DNA of 64,000 nt, from the NCBI GenBank assembly GCA_964544885.1, contig CAZJDX010000004.1:62001-126000 (forward strand), read 5' to 3'. Shown one piece after another: positions 1-9,090 of this stretch; position 1 is the stretch's first letter; each line of letters starts with the position of its first letter. Origin of the DNA: QQVM01 sp964544885. GTDB taxonomy: Bacteria; Bacteroidota; Bacteroidia; AKYH767-A; 2013-40CM-41-45. The notes under the pieces are model-generated. The model saw nothing but the letters and a program-made list of their open reading frames with translations, did not search any database and was not told the DNA's origin. The position numbers were made by a program, and so were the translations under genes.

Positions 1-370
1 CTGTCAAGTTTGTCGATCAGTCCGTCATTGTCGGTGTCGGGACATCCTTTATTGATCAGCAGTCCTTTTTCGGTAATGCAGTCATCTTCAGGATCTGGGA
101 TTGAATCCAGGTCAGTATCCGGACAGCCCGAATAAGCAACCAGACCTGAGTCGAGCGGGCACTTATCTTCTTTATCGGCAATCCCGTCATTATCTGCATC
201 CGGGCAACCAAAGAGAATTTTTACCCCCGGAATATCGGGGCACTTATCGTCCTTGTCCGCAACCCCGTCAAGGTCGGAATCGGGACAACCATTGAATTCG
301 GCAAGTCCGGGTGTGTCAGGACAATCATCTTTTGCATCGCTTACCTTGTCTTTATCTCTGTCTTTAAATG
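1..370 (-). repeat. Thrombospondin type 3 repeat array (coding)
   Basis: The translated minus strand holds five successive calcium-binding units with the pattern DxDxDGxxDxxDxCP, separated by short NGCPD/FGCPD/SGCPD linkers. The array continues past the left edge. In related proteins it is a rigid calcium-dependent spacer between the barrel and an OmpA-like domain. Confidence 0.8.
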
Positions 371-1718
371 GTCTACCTAAAATCAGGTTGATACCAAAAT
401 GTACGTGACTGTTTCTTGAATCAAGGGGGGCAACCAGTCCGATAACGTTATCAGTAACCGTATATAGTTGCACAGCGCCGGCACTGACCGTAAATCCTGC
501 GCCGATATTGGCAAAGTTATGATTCATGTAGGAATAAGAGAGTGATGTTGAAAGATGCCTTCCTACTTTCAGGTTATAAGAAAGTGTGACCGTCGGCTGA
601 ATAGTCTTCTTAAAAAATTCGGCATGGATAAGTCCGCCGGCAAAACTCTTGTCATTGATTTTGTAATTCGCGCCCAGGTACAAATGAGCAGGAAGATAGC
701 TTGTATAGGCATCCGAAAATTCGCTTGTATTGAAAGTATCGCTCAGCGAATCCAGCACGGATTCAACATTGGCATTTGTATCATTGATGAAGTTTTTCAG
801 ATCAACGCCTGAAAATTCATATTTACCTGCGGCAGTTTTGTAATTTTTTACGTCCTCTTTCCATTTTATATAGCCAAGGTTGACTACACTCAGGCTGAAT
901 TTCCAGTTATCATTGTAAGAGTAGGTTGCTCCTATATCCGCACCAAATCCTTTATTATTCCTGTTGAGAAGATATTTTTTAATATTCTTCGCCTGAACCT
1001 TTGAATCCGTTGTATCGAATTGCTCATAGCCTTCATCGTTGTTGTCAGGGCTGGAAGTCCGGATAATGACATCGGTAGGCACTTCGAGGCTGTAATCATC
1101 CGAAGCTGTATAAAATCCCAGATCCCCGGTACTTGATGAATAATTTTCCATACCATAGAGATACTTCAGTCTTATGCCTGTTGTCCATTTTTCATTGACT
1201 TCATAAGTCCAGCCAATACCATAATCCCTGTAATGTGTGGCATCAAATCCGGTTTTGGAAAAATCCAGACTTTGACCGATGAATGGGCCGTTTCCTTTGT
1301 CAATCAGATTGATCAGGTCTTTCGAATACAGGAATGCGAAGTTCACATGCTCGGTTATATTCACCGTGAAATAGTTTCTTTTCACTTTAACGCCGAATGA
1401 TAATATATCAATACTTGCATTGACTTTGAGAAAATTGTTGTTACGGAGTTTTCTGACCACATTATCTATATCGATCGTAACAGAATCATCAGAACGTAAT
1501 TTATAGAAATCATGATAATTGAAACTGCTGTTGCTTATCAGTAAATAGTTCGAGGAAAGCGCCGGCAAACCTATATAATACCGGTTTACCGGCATTTGTG
1601 ACGGATTGACTCTTGTATATTGACCAATGTCAAACATGTTATACAAAGTGAGGTCTTGTTGCGCAACCGATGTTTGCGAGAAGAGTGTGAAAAAGACTAT
1701 ATATAGAGATTTTTTCAT
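1..1718 (-). CDS. Outer-membrane protein with thrombospondin type 3 repeats (partial, C-terminus off window)
   Basis: The frame is open from an ATG at 1718 to the left window edge, giving about 572 visible residues without a stop. It begins with a signal peptide (MKKSLYIVFF start, SVAQQ near residue 20). A long part rich in aromatic and polar residues (about 20-445) follows and looks like an outer-membrane beta-barrel of the DUF5723 type. From about residue 450 there are calcium-binding thrombospondin type 3 repeats (DxDxDG motifs and NGCPD/KCPD units). In this family such repeats usually lead into an OmpA-like peptidoglycan-binding domain, which would lie outside the window. The gene starts 20 nt after the stop of the lipoprotein gene at 1739-3370, so the two are probably co-transcribed. 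A structural or gliding/envelope role is inferred; the DUF5723 assignment is from overall resemblance only. Confidence 0.8.
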   Translation of the reverse strand, partial: MKKSLYIVFFTLFSQTSVAQQDLTLYNMFDIGQYTRVNPSQMPVNRYYIGLPALSSNYLLISNSSFNYHDFYKLRSDDSVTIDIDNVVRKLRNNNFLKVNASIDILSFGVKVKRNYFTVNITEHVNFAFLYSKDLINLIDKGNGPFIGQSLDFSKTGFDATHYRDYGIGWTYEVNEKWTTGIRLKYLYGMENYSSSTGDLGFYTASDDYSLEVPTDVIIRTSSPDNNDEGYEQFDTTDSKVQAKNIKKYLLNRNNKGFGADIGATYSYNDNWKFSLSVVNLGYIKWKEDVKNYKTAAGKYEFSGVDLKNFINDTNANVESVLDSLSDTFNTSEFSDAYTSYLPAHLYLGANYKINDKSFAGGLIHAEFFKKTIQPTVTLSYNLKVGRHLSTSLSYSYMNHNFANIGAGFTVSAGAVQLYTVTDNVIGLVAPLDSRNSHVHFGINLILGRPFKDRDKDKVSDAKDDCPDTPGLAEFNGCPDSDLDGVADKDDKCPDIPGVKILFGCPDADNDGIADKEDKCPLDSGLVAYSGCPDTDLDSIPDPEDDCITEKGLLINKGCPDTDNDGLIDKLD

Positions 1719-1738
1719 GACATGTTTATTTTACGGGA

Positions 1739-3370
1739 TCAGAATTCGATATTAAGGAAAGCGCGTACTCCGATCCTGATATCGAGCGTATAAGAAGAGT
1801 ATATGGGTACCTGCTGTACCGGTGCGTTTTGAGTGCTGACTATTGCCGTTATGATCAGCTTTTTGGCATCATAAATGCGTTCCAGTCTTGCCTTGTCGAA
1901 CTCTTCATCGCGCATTTTTTTATTCGGGAGGATCACCTTTCCGTTCAGATCAAGTAGTCCTGATTCCACAATGAAATCTGAGGCATCGCTGAGTAATGAA
2001 TCAATTACCAGGTAATTCGTGTCAGTGAAATAAATTTGTACATAAGCATCGGCAGGGAATCCGTTTTGAGCATTGATTCGGAAGATGGCCTTTTGAACTT
2101 CTTCAATATTTTCGAGTTCGAAGTCGGTTGTATCGACAACCGTAAACCCATTTGCCGAACCCTTCAACGGTAGTTTAACTTCGGCATCTACACGAAACTG
2201 ACTTGAGTCGGATATGAAATTATATGTCGGCACAGGAGAATTCGACACCGCGTTCACATCAAAAGCGATATACCTTGGATTTTGATCCATTATGACCGAT
2301 ATATTACTATTGGTCTTATCAAGGTAGAATGAAGTGATGGCAGTCTGACCAGGAGTAACAGGGGTTTGCACAGGTAAGGGGTTGGGGATAGAACCGGTGA
2401 CAGGAGCCGTACTCCCATTTGAAAAAATGGCATACAGAGCGGTGAGTTGTGCATTGACAGGAATACCGAATGAGTTTGATATTTCAAAATTTATATAAGG
2501 ATCATCAAATGCAATGTTGCCAAAAACCGTATTGTTGAACAATTCAATTCTTGATGAATCGCCGGGAAGGGAGAGAGGCCTTTGTCCGAAGTTCCCGAAT
2601 GCGTATTCCATTTGGAGGTTATTCAATTCAGACGAGATGTACAGGTTTTTGTCAGTAAGAGAAAGCAGGGAAGCTGAATTTGAAAATGTGATTGTATAAT
2701 TTACACGCAGTTGATTAAAGGAGCCCGCTCCGGTCAGGTTTAACCTGTATCCACCCAGCCCGTCGCTGGCATTTACCTGCAGCGGGATTCCAAGATTGTG
2801 ATCAAGAGGAATTGTTCTTGAATAAGGAATGCCATTTAAGGTCGCATCCGGGATATCTATCCGCACAGAGCCACTATGGGGCAAATCACTGGTAAGCGTG
2901 GTACTTAAGATGCCGGTTCGGAGAAAAATCGAATCGATTTCTTCACTGCCTGAAACATTAAAGGGAATTACCGTTGAGATGGTTCTTGAAAAGGTACCCG
3001 ACTGGTAGAGGTCAGTACTGTCAGCAACAAGCGGTGTAAATTGACTTAAATACGACTGGTTCAGCAAGGGCATGAATTCAAACCCATAAACCGAAAAAAT
3101 ATTACTCCTGTAAATCAGGTATACGAAGCCATTGCTGTCGGTATCCACAATAGTTGAATTCGAAAAGCCAGTCAGGTCGTTAATGCTGAGTGATGAATTT
3201 ATGAGTGGAATGGCGAAATCCGGATCCCAGTTTGTTGCAGCGATCCTGTCGTAATTGAAATCTTCATCCTTCACACACCCTGTCAGCAGCAAGGCAAAAG
3301 ATGAGATTAGCGCCAGCTTTCTGATGAGCCTGACCGATTGTAGAGTTTTGTTCTGGTTTAAAGAATGCAT
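1739..3370 (-). CDS. Surface-exposed lipoprotein, hypothetical
   Basis: 543 residues. The N-terminus has a basic region, a hydrophobic stretch and a lipobox LLTGC, with the lipidated cysteine at residue 32. The residues after it (V-K-D-E-D) resemble the Bacteroidota lipoprotein export signal, a lysine followed by acidic residues at +2 to +6, which directs lipoproteins to the cell surface. The rest is rich in Ser/Thr/Asn and beta-prone, without a catalytic motif I recognise. It lies 20 nt upstream of the TSP3-repeat barrel gene on the same strand, so the two probably form an operon and may act together at the outer membrane. Function unknown. Confidence 0.8.
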   Translation of the reverse strand: MHSLNQNKTLQSVRLIRKLALISSFALLLTGCVKDEDFNYDRIAATNWDPDFAIPLINSSLSINDLTGFSNSTIVDTDSNGFVYLIYRSNIFSVYGFEFMPLLNQSYLSQFTPLVADSTDLYQSGTFSRTISTVIPFNVSGSEEIDSIFLRTGILSTTLTSDLPHSGSVRIDIPDATLNGIPYSRTIPLDHNLGIPLQVNASDGLGGYRLNLTGAGSFNQLRVNYTITFSNSASLLSLTDKNLYISSELNNLQMEYAFGNFGQRPLSLPGDSSRIELFNNTVFGNIAFDDPYINFEISNSFGIPVNAQLTALYAIFSNGSTAPVTGSIPNPLPVQTPVTPGQTAITSFYLDKTNSNISVIMDQNPRYIAFDVNAVSNSPVPTYNFISDSSQFRVDAEVKLPLKGSANGFTVVDTTDFELENIEEVQKAIFRINAQNGFPADAYVQIYFTDTNYLVIDSLLSDASDFIVESGLLDLNGKVILPNKKMRDEEFDKARLERIYDAKKLIITAIVSTQNAPVQQVPIYSSYTLDIRIGVRAFLNIEF

Positions 3371-3470
3371 GTCATTGTCCCTTTATTAACAATGTAAAGT
3401 AAAGGGGCAAAGAGAGAGGGAAGGAAATTTATTTACAGACTTATATACATTCCGGTGTTCACAGAAGTGA

Positions 3471-4049
3471 TCATGCAGGTAATAATCTGAAGCTTTTTCT
3501 GTGATGCGGACTGATTCCGAATTTTACTATTGCCTCCCTGTGTTTTAAGGTTCCATAACCTTTGTTCTGTTCCCAGTCATACTGCGGAAACTCAGTATGC
3601 AGGCTGTTCATATGGTCGTCACGGTAAGTTTTGGCCAGAATGGAGGCTGCGGCAATGGAGGCGAATTTGGAATCTCCTTCAATGATGCATGTATGTTTTA
3701 TGTTATGATATTCCCTGAAACGGTTTCCGTCGATGAGGAGCAATTCCGGTAAAATTTTCAATTGTGAGATTGCCTTGTGCATGGCCAGGATAGAGGCATT
3801 GAGGATATTCAACTGATCAATTTCCTCCAAACCCGCGCAAGCTACAGACCATGCGAGTGCCTGTTCCTGAATCATAGGCCTCAGCAGTTCTCTCTGCTGA
3901 GCAGTTAGTTTTTTTGAATCGTTTAAAAAAGGGAGATGATATCTGGCCGGAAGTATTACCGCTGCCGCGAAAACAGGACCTGCAAGACAACCTCTTCCGG
4001 CTTCATCGCAACCTGCTTCGATCAGTTTATGTTGAAATCGCGATCTCAT
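3471..4049 (-). CDS. rnhB: Ribonuclease HII
   Basis: 192 residues, the usual length for RNase HII, which cleaves the RNA strand of RNA-DNA hybrids and starts removal of misincorporated ribonucleotides from DNA. The N-terminal GCDEAGRG motif (catalytic D15 and E16) is present, as are LLIDGNR (D107) and GDSKFASIAAASILAKTYRD (D126), completing the acidic active site. Its start is 37 nt downstream of the glycosyltransferase stop, so it may be read through from that gene. Cytoplasmic enzyme; the assignment is secure. Confidence 0.95.
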   Translation of the reverse strand: MRSRFQHKLIEAGCDEAGRGCLAGPVFAAAVILPARYHLPFLNDSKKLTAQQRELLRPMIQEQALAWSVACAGLEEIDQLNILNASILAMHKAISQLKILPELLLIDGNRFREYHNIKHTCIIEGDSKFASIAAASILAKTYRDDHMNSLHTEFPQYDWEQNKGYGTLKHREAIVKFGISPHHRKSFRLLPA

Positions 4050-4086
4050 TTTCCGGTTAAATGATTGTTAGTATTTCGGATATATT

Positions 4087-5217
4087 TTAAATGCCTTCAA
4101 CGGTTCTCATCATGCTCTGCCAGAGGCTTTCCGCGGTTTTGTCCCAGGTAAACAATTCTCTCCTTTTTTTACCTCTTTCGGTCAATTCCGCCTGTAGTTC
4201 TTCACTCCTGTACAGGTCTGTCATGCGATTTGAGATTGATTCTGCTGAGAAAGGATCAGCATAAAGTGCTGCATCACCCGCTACCTCTGGCATTGAGCTT
4301 GTATTGGAACAGATCACAGGTACTTCACAACGAAATGCTTCTACAATCGGAATTCCAAATCCTTCAAAGATGGAAACGTAAGTAAGGGCAAAAGCGGCTC
4401 CGGTAATCCGGTATAGCTCATCATCCGGAATTCTGCCCGTGAAGATCACATCTTCCTTATGCTCCATGCTCTTGAAAGCACTCTCCATCTCCGGACTCCA
4501 CCATCTTTTTGTACCGGCAAGAATAAGTTTGAAATCAGATCCGGATGTAATCTTGAAAATGTCGAAAGCCTTAAGCAGCGTAGCAATATTTTTTCTCTTA
4601 TGGAGAGAGCCAATGAAGAGGAAATAGGGTCTTCCCTTGCTGTATTTCTCTCTCGTAAGTTGTTTCTCAGAAAGTGTGACCGGTAGAAAATTCTCACTGG
4701 CGCCATTATAGACAATGTCCAGCTTACTCTCCGGAATGCTATAAGTCTTCATTATATCTTTTGCGGAATATTCAGAGACGGTAGCGATTCGGTTGGCGCC
4801 GTGTGCAAATTTTCTGAAGAAATACCTGTAATAGGTACGGTTGAAAAACGGAAGATCTTCCGGATAGTGTTCGAAATTAATATCATGTATAACGGCAAGA
4901 GACTTCACACCAGTATCCAGGGCAAGAAAACCATCTGTCGCGACGAATAGGTCGGGTTTGAGGCGTTTTAGTAATCTTTTCAGTGACCATTCATACCATA
5001 TGCACCAGAGCAAGGGGTGACGCGCAGGAGGTGAAATAATTACCGGTTTGATATTATCCGTGAAAATGAAGGAAGGGTCGCAGGGTCTGTCAAATATAAA
5101 GATAAAGTCGTGATCAGGATGGTTTGCTGTTATCCTTCTGAAGCTTTCGAAGGTAAAATAGCCGATGCCTTCCATCTTATTCAGTTGAAGCATACGGGTG
5201 TTTACAGCAATCAGCAT
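4087..5217 (-). CDS. Glycosyltransferase family 1 (GT-B fold)
   Basis: 376 residues from the ATG at 5217. The frame stays open further upstream, but that extension lacks family character and the conserved N-terminus MLIAVNTRMLQ...EGIGY starts here. The C-terminal half is a Glycos_transf_1 domain with FIGSLHKRKN, the EGFGIPIVEA motif (the E-x7-E retaining signature) and SSMPEVAGDAA. Such enzymes transfer a sugar from a nucleotide donor during polysaccharide or glycolipid synthesis at the inner membrane. The gene is divergent from the LpxD-like gene and lies a few genes from a Wzx/Wzy/Wzz block, which fits a role in envelope glycans. The exact donor and acceptor cannot be read from the sequence. 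Confidence 0.88.
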   Translation of the reverse strand: MLIAVNTRMLQLNKMEGIGYFTFESFRRITANHPDHDFIFIFDRPCDPSFIFTDNIKPVIISPPARHPLLWCIWYEWSLKRLLKRLKPDLFVATDGFLALDTGVKSLAVIHDINFEHYPEDLPFFNRTYYRYFFRKFAHGANRIATVSEYSAKDIMKTYSIPESKLDIVYNGASENFLPVTLSEKQLTREKYSKGRPYFLFIGSLHKRKNIATLLKAFDIFKITSGSDFKLILAGTKRWWSPEMESAFKSMEHKEDVIFTGRIPDDELYRITGAAFALTYVSIFEGFGIPIVEAFRCEVPVICSNTSSMPEVAGDAALYADPFSAESISNRMTDLYRSEELQAELTERGKKRRELFTWDKTAESLWQSMMRTVEGI

Positions 5218-5363
5218 CTGGAAATGTTGGTCTGTGAAAGTAAGCAATAGGCCTGGTGTTTTGGCCGCTTTACCTGAATGTAGTACCGGACTTGTTGACT
5301 GTTTTTTGTTGAAAAATGACAAAATACCGTAGTCTTCCTTCTGCAGGCGCCATCCAAATTCTG

Positions 5364-5371
5364 TACTTTTG
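5364..5371 (+). promoter_or_regulatory. Bacteroidota -7 box (TACTTTTG) for the LpxD-like gene
   Basis: An exact match to TAnnTTTG ends only 6 nt before the ATG at 5378. Transcription would start at or next to the start codon, giving a leaderless or nearly leaderless mRNA. I found no clear -33 TTTG at the usual spacing. Confidence 0.45.
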
Positions 5372-5377
5372 CACCTG

Positions 5378-6325
5378 ATGAAGTTCGAACATGCCGTGAG
5401 TCTTAAGGAACTCGCCCGACTAACCGGAAGCAAAGTGATCGGTGACGAGAATGCACTTGTTCACGGAATCAATGAGATCCATAAGGTTGAACCGGGGGAT
5501 ATCACTTTTGTGGATCATCCGAAGTATTATTCTAAATCTCTCAAGTCAAAGGCAGGATTTGTGATAATCAACCAGGATATGATAAACCCTGAAGGAAAAT
5601 CTTTGTTGTTTTCTTCAGATCCTTTTCTCGCCTACAATACGATTGTGCGTCATTACCGGAAGTTTTATCCTGCACTGAATGCAATCAGCGATGATGCCAT
5701 TATCGGAGAAGGAACCATACTGCAGCCCGGCGTTTTCATCGGCAACAATGTCCGGATCGGTAAAAATTGCCTCATACATAGTAATGTGAGCATCTATGAT
5801 CATACGGAAATAGGAGATGAGGTAATCATTCATTCCAATACGGTTATCGGATCAGACGCTTTTTATTTTAAAAGAAGACCTGAAGGCTATGATAAAATGA
5901 CCACGTGTGGAAGGGTTATCATACATCACAAGGTTGAAATCGGAGCCGGATGCACCATTGACAAAGGTGTTTCGGGAGATACAGTAATCGGCGAAGGAAC
6001 CAAGCTGGATAACATGGTGCATATAGGTCACGATACCGTTATAGGAAAAAATTGCCTTTTTGCCGCGCAGGTTGGAATAGCAGGAGTTGTTACGATTGAG
6101 GATGATGTCATCCTGTGGGGACAGGTTGGAGTACAAAAGGATCTTACCATAGGGAAAGGCGCCATAGTGTTGGGAAAATCCGGAGTCCCTAAATCTCTGG
6201 AAGGTGGAAAGACCTATTTCGGTGCGCCAACCCAGGATGCCCGTGAGAAGATGAAAGAACTTGCCTTCATCAAGCAGCTTCCGGAAATTATTGAAAAACT
6301 TAAAAGACAAGATAAAATTGGCTGA
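5378..6325 (+). CDS. LpxD-like UDP-3-O-acylglucosamine N-acyltransferase (left-handed beta-helix)
   Basis: 315 residues from the ATG at 5378; an in-frame TTG at 5369 lies inside the probable promoter and is less likely. The N-terminal domain (about 1-90, with EVxPGDITFVDHPKY-like sequence) matches the LpxD uridine-binding domain. Residues about 95-290 are hexapeptide repeats (IGxxxxIG, VIGEGTxL) forming a left-handed beta-helix. The motif NMVHIGHDTVIG holds the histidine that corresponds to the catalytic base of LpxD, which N-acylates UDP-3-O-acyl-glucosamine in lipid A synthesis. At 315 residues it is shorter than most LpxD proteins (about 340), and many Bacteroidota carry such a short paralogue besides true LpxD, so a related sugar acyltransfer is possible. 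Its stop overlaps the next gene. Confidence 0.82.
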   Translation: MKFEHAVSLKELARLTGSKVIGDENALVHGINEIHKVEPGDITFVDHPKYYSKSLKSKAGFVIINQDMINPEGKSLLFSSDPFLAYNTIVRHYRKFYPALNAISDDAIIGEGTILQPGVFIGNNVRIGKNCLIHSNVSIYDHTEIGDEVIIHSNTVIGSDAFYFKRRPEGYDKMTTCGRVIIHHKVEIGAGCTIDKGVSGDTVIGEGTKLDNMVHIGHDTVIGKNCLFAAQVGIAGVVTIEDDVILWGQVGVQKDLTIGKGAIVLGKSGVPKSLEGGKTYFGAPTQDAREKMKELAFIKQLPEIIEKLKRQDKIG

Positions 6326-7571
6326 ACCTATCAAACAGATTACCGGTACACCCGAAGTGCTCTCAGCAGAGTTGCATGTCAAAAAATTGCAGCTGCACTG
6401 GTTATTACAGATTACCAAGGCTATAAACTACAATTTTTCAACCAAACAAATGCTGGATGTTTATGAACATGTGCTTCATAGCCAGCTCAAAGTGGAAAAG
6501 CTGGCTTTATTGATACATGAAAACAAATGGAGCTGCGCCTTAACCTACGGTACTGATAAAAGCATGAAAGAGTTTGATCTTGAGAAAACTCTTTCTGAAC
6601 TCAACAGCCTTCATAACCTTGAAACGGAAAAGCAGTTATGGATCAATACTTTCGATACAATTCTGCCCGTTTATCACAAGGAGGAAATACTGGCTTATGC
6701 ATTGGTTGGAGGTTACGCAAACAGTGTGATCCCGGCAAAAAATGAATTGCTTTCATTTGTACAGACTATTACCAACCTGATTGTTGTTGCTATCGAAAAC
6801 AACCATATCGCAGCGGAAAAGATACGTCAGGCAGGCATACGTAAAGAGCTTGAACTGGCGGCCCAGATGCAGAGTTTGTTGTTTCCGGTACAGCTCCCAT
6901 CAACAAGGCATGTGGATGTACATGCTACCTATCTTCCTCATCAGGAAGTCGGCGGCGACTACTATGATTACATACCTATCAATGATGACGAATTCGTTTT
7001 TTGCATGGCTGATGTTTCAGGAAAGGGTATTCCGGCCGCTTTGCTGATGTCGAATTTTCAGGCCAATTTGCATGCGCATGTACACCACATTTCATCACTT
7101 ACAAGCCTCGTCCGCCTTTTGAATAATAAGGTGTTTACCAGTGCTCAGGGTGAGAAATTCATTACTTTTTTTATTGGTCGTTTCAATACCCAGACAAAAG
7201 AATTACACTACGTCAACGCAGGCCATAATTCTCCTTTCCTGATTCATGATAAAGTAGTTTACATGCTCAACGAAGGAAGTACCGGCCTGGGCATGTTCGA
7301 GGAGTTGCCTTTTGTCAATCCGGGAAAAGTATTCATTCCGGAGAATGCGCAGCTTCATTGTTACACTGATGGGGTGACTGATCTAGAAAATGTTCTGTCA
7401 AAAGAATTCGGCATGGAAAGACTGCGGGAGTTTTTGACCTCCAGGACCCATGTGAAAGATCTGAAATTTTTGCAGGATGAACTGGTTTCAACACTCAGGG
7501 CATTCAAGGAGAGCAGGGATTTCACGGATGACATTACCCTCCTGAGTTTTCTCTTTAAGCCAACGACCTGA
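6318..7571 (+). CDS. PP2C-type serine/threonine phosphatase, SpoIIE/RsbU family
   Basis: About 417 residues. There is no ATG before position 6450, where conserved N-terminal sequence would already be lost. TTG codons at 6261, 6291 and 6318 are candidates; 6318 gives the smallest overlap (TTGGCTGA) with the stop of the LpxD-like gene, suggesting translational coupling. The N-terminal part (about 20-180) resembles a GAF-like sensor. A short coiled linker (KELELAAQMQSLLFP) follows, then the SpoIIE phosphatase domain with VGGDYYD, ADVSGKGIPAALLMS, NAGHNSPF and YTDGVTD, the metal-binding aspartates of the PP2C fold. Such proteins dephosphorylate anti-sigma antagonists or other partner-switch proteins; no partner gene is adjacent. 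The start is uncertain, the family secure. Confidence 0.88.
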   Translation: MAEPIKQITGTPEVLSAELHVKKLQLHWLLQITKAINYNFSTKQMLDVYEHVLHSQLKVEKLALLIHENKWSCALTYGTDKSMKEFDLEKTLSELNSLHNLETEKQLWINTFDTILPVYHKEEILAYALVGGYANSVIPAKNELLSFVQTITNLIVVAIENNHIAAEKIRQAGIRKELELAAQMQSLLFPVQLPSTRHVDVHATYLPHQEVGGDYYDYIPINDDEFVFCMADVSGKGIPAALLMSNFQANLHAHVHHISSLTSLVRLLNNKVFTSAQGEKFITFFIGRFNTQTKELHYVNAGHNSPFLIHDKVVYMLNEGSTGLGMFEELPFVNPGKVFIPENAQLHCYTDGVTDLENVLSKEFGMERLREFLTSRTHVKDLKFLQDELVSTLRAFKESRDFTDDITLLSFLFKPTT

Positions 7572-7633
7572 TCTTTTTTAAGTTCACAGAGTACAGGGTC
7601 TGTTCACCGAATGTGCAGAATAGCACTGGGATT

Positions 7634-9082
7634 TTACCTTTTGTTCAGAGGACCAGGCTCTTGTTTGTTTTCATTGTGATATACATTTAAAGCAACAAGC
7701 ATAGCTGCAAAGGCCCATACAGGTACGGATAACTTGTCGGTATCCAGAAAATTATTGAGTATCCCGTGCGAGAAATACGAAACCAGTCCAAGGAGGATTC
7801 CGAGTATCAGCACCTTTGAATGGTTATTTTTACTGAGCGATATCTGTATGGTGGCAGTATAAATGAGTGTGGAGATTATTAACAGAATTCCTATAAGTCC
7901 CAATACTCCCATTTCTGCAAGAGGTCCTATATACTCACTGTGTGCATTACCCATATCGCCGGCATTGGTGGAGATAATGGTCATCTCACTTGATTTCTGA
8001 TAGGGCGCGTAATTGAATTGATAGGTTCCCGGTCCCCAGCCAAAAACGGGCTTTTCCTCAAACATCCGGAGGGCGGCATTCCAACGGTTAATACGCTCAA
8101 GATTCGAGGCATCGGTTGATATATTTGAAATGGACTTAAGATGCTTGTTCATGTCCGTTGCCGAATCCTGCTCATTTCTTTCCAGCATGATCATGATATC
8201 GGTTCTGAATACAAGAAACAGACTGATCAGGGTGATTCCGCTTATGGCCACAGTGGTGAATCGTATCCTGAATTTGAAAATCAGAAAAACGATCAGTGCC
8301 GCAACAAGGCTTAACCATGCAGCCCTGGTGTATGACAGGACCATGGCAGTCAATAGTACACCCAGCACTATCATTGACAGGATGCGGTTCCTGCTGTTGG
8401 AGTTCCAGGAAGATGCAAAGACAAAGAATAAGGGGATGAACATGGCTATTACCGCTGCGTAGGCCGTATGATCATTATAAAAAGGAATCATGACCCAATG
8501 GGCTGCCTTTTGCGTCCATCCGTGTTGAGCATGTCTTATTATGGTGTAAACGATGACGATTAACAGTGTGGAAACATACAGCCAGACAAACCTGTTTATA
8601 TTCTTCTTGTCACGGAACAACTGGGTACCCAGAAAAAACATGGGAAGAATAAACCACATCTGGGTCAGTAGATGCTTGAATGATACAAGCGGATAAGTGC
8701 TGGTCAGCGAAGTGATAAAAGTCCAGCTGAGATGAAAGTAAATAGCCAGGCTAACCGGATGCCAGATGATCCGTCTGTCGAACTTGCCTTCATAAATCAA
8801 TTTGAAAACAAAAAGCAGCATGACTCCGAACAGCAGCGGTTCAGAGGGTACACTTAATGCCGGGCCGGTGGATTTATTATTCAGAATGATTCCAAGCGGA
8901 GTGCTGAAGGCAATAATGTAAAGAAGAATATCAATTCTGAATAAGGCCAGATAGATTACAACCAGACCGAGAGGGGCCGCTGCTATCCAATACATCTCCC
9001 TGGAGAGAAAATAGATACTCAGTCCCAGGAAACCAAGGGTGATCGCATAAAACCAACGGAGTTCTGCCTTTTGAGGTAACAA
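7634..9082 (-). CDS. O-antigen ligase/polymerase family membrane protein (Wzy/WaaL-like)
   Basis: 482 residues, almost entirely hydrophobic with roughly 11-12 predicted membrane segments. The large extracytoplasmic loop holds RINRWNAALRMFEEKPVFGWGPGTYQ and NAHSEYIGPLAEMGVLGLIG, the typical Wzy_C (PF04932) signature. These proteins polymerise or ligate undecaprenyl-linked glycans on the outer face of the inner membrane. The start lies 8 nt after the stop of a Wzz-like gene, and two Wzz-like genes precede it in the same operon, which supports polymerase over ligase, though the two cannot be separated by sequence alone. Its 3' end converges with the phosphatase gene. Confidence 0.85.
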   Translation of the reverse strand: MLPQKAELRWFYAITLGFLGLSIYFLSREMYWIAAAPLGLVVIYLALFRIDILLYIIAFSTPLGIILNNKSTGPALSVPSEPLLFGVMLLFVFKLIYEGKFDRRIIWHPVSLAIYFHLSWTFITSLTSTYPLVSFKHLLTQMWFILPMFFLGTQLFRDKKNINRFVWLYVSTLLIVIVYTIIRHAQHGWTQKAAHWVMIPFYNDHTAYAAVIAMFIPLFFVFASSWNSNSRNRILSMIVLGVLLTAMVLSYTRAAWLSLVAALIVFLIFKFRIRFTTVAISGITLISLFLVFRTDIMIMLERNEQDSATDMNKHLKSISNISTDASNLERINRWNAALRMFEEKPVFGWGPGTYQFNYAPYQKSSEMTIISTNAGDMGNAHSEYIGPLAEMGVLGLIGILLIISTLIYTATIQISLSKNNHSKVLILGILLGLVSYFSHGILNNFLDTDKLSVPVWAFAAMLVALNVYHNENKQEPGPLNKR

Positions 9083-9090
9083 TGAGCTGC

